In this document: positions 63,884 through 64,000 of the stretch, one piece after another
Position numbering within the stretch: the stretch's first letter is position 1
How the letters are laid out: the number at the start of each line of letters is the position of its first letter
Assembly (NCBI GenBank): GCA_020249285.1
Contig: JADCFX010000002.1
Coordinates: 94,591-158,590, forward strand
DNA from: Roseomonas sp.
Lineage (GTDB): Bacteria > Pseudomonadota > Alphaproteobacteria > Acetobacterales > Acetobacteraceae
DNA length: 64,000 nucleotides
Direction: 5' to 3'
Position numbers and translations under genes: made by a program
Notes under the pieces: model-generated
What the model was told of the DNA's origin: nothing
Databases searched by the model: none
The model's input: only the letters and a program-made list of their open reading frames with translations

Positions 63884-64000
63884 ATGAGCAAGACGACGAA
63901 CAAGTTTTCCCCTGAAGTCCGTGCCCGAGCGGTGCGGATGTTGCTGGATCACTAGGGGGAACACCCCTCTCGCTGAGCTGCGGCGTTATCGATTTCGGCC
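63884..64000 (+). pseudogene. IS3-family transposase OrfA, disrupted and cut by the window end
   Basis: The ATG at 63884 begins MSKTTNKFSPEVRARAVRML, the N-terminus of an IS3-type OrfA helix-turn-helix protein. The frame is then broken by TAG (63953-63955, where relatives have Glu) and TGA (63977-63979, where relatives have Trp), after which homologous residues continue. The element is probably inactive. Confidence 0.8.

Overview
The window is a high-GC, densely packed alphaproteobacterial chromosome segment. Several things point to an Acetobacteraceae/Roseomonas-like member of the Rhodospirillales that can make bacteriochlorophyll: the dapF-mtaB-ftsY order, a COQ9 gene joined to peptide deformylase, a Usg-family gene, four orphan Bug/TctC receptors, and bchH-bchM at the right end. 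The taxonomic placement is inference from gene content only.

Layout. 1-2461: two N-carbamoyl-D-amino-acid hydrolase paralogues (the first cut by the window edge) flank pdxJ. 2464-5715: nucleotide-sugar dehydrogenase, upp and ada. 5893-11492 (minus): a proA ... nadD-rsfS-rlmH operon into which a secreted hydratase-family protein and a Baeyer-Villiger-type monooxygenase have been placed. 11544-15737: two Bug receptors, a small ppGpp-hydrolase-type HD protein, Maf and a DMT permease. 15750-17944: groESL with a strong terminator and two CIRCE operators. 18060-22207: usg, a tandem PPC-domain protein, GST, a thioesterase, a lipoprotein and another Bug receptor. 22265-27433: SDR, malate synthase G, a gamma-glutamyltransferase homologue and a SnoaL-like protein.

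27458-38628 (minus) is one long catabolic operon, livKHMGF-hyuB-hyuA-isochorismatase-like-CoxL-like, almost every junction overlapping or nearly so. It looks like a branched-chain-type ABC importer feeding an ATP-dependent hydantoinase/oxoprolinase-type enzyme and a molybdenum hydroxylase. 38710-42933 holds COQ9-def, rpsU and rpsD (both followed by hairpin terminators) and a beta-hydroxyacid dehydrogenase. 42965-45128 is a small cluster with a second hydratase, a creatininase-family amidohydrolase and an AhpD-like protein. 45237-51404 (minus) is lepA, pheT, pheS, rplT, rpmI. 51650-55488 is cheZ followed by dapF-mtaB-ftsY. 55542-58738 holds an intradiol dioxygenase, a Bug receptor and an Old Yellow Enzyme homologue.

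58739-63521 is a fragment of a photosynthesis gene cluster: a regulatory region with a consensus sigma-70-type promoter overlapped by a PpsR/CrtJ-like palindrome, a possible 47-codon leader gene, then bchH and bchM without the usual bchL. It is followed by two decayed IS3-family pieces that run off the window end.

The most interesting signals are the bchH control region and leader ORF, and the adjacent rsfS and rlmH genes, neither of which has an ATG/GTG/TTG where its conserved N-terminus begins (ATA and ATC/ATT respectively). No tRNA, rRNA, CRISPR array or riboswitch was recognised by eye.
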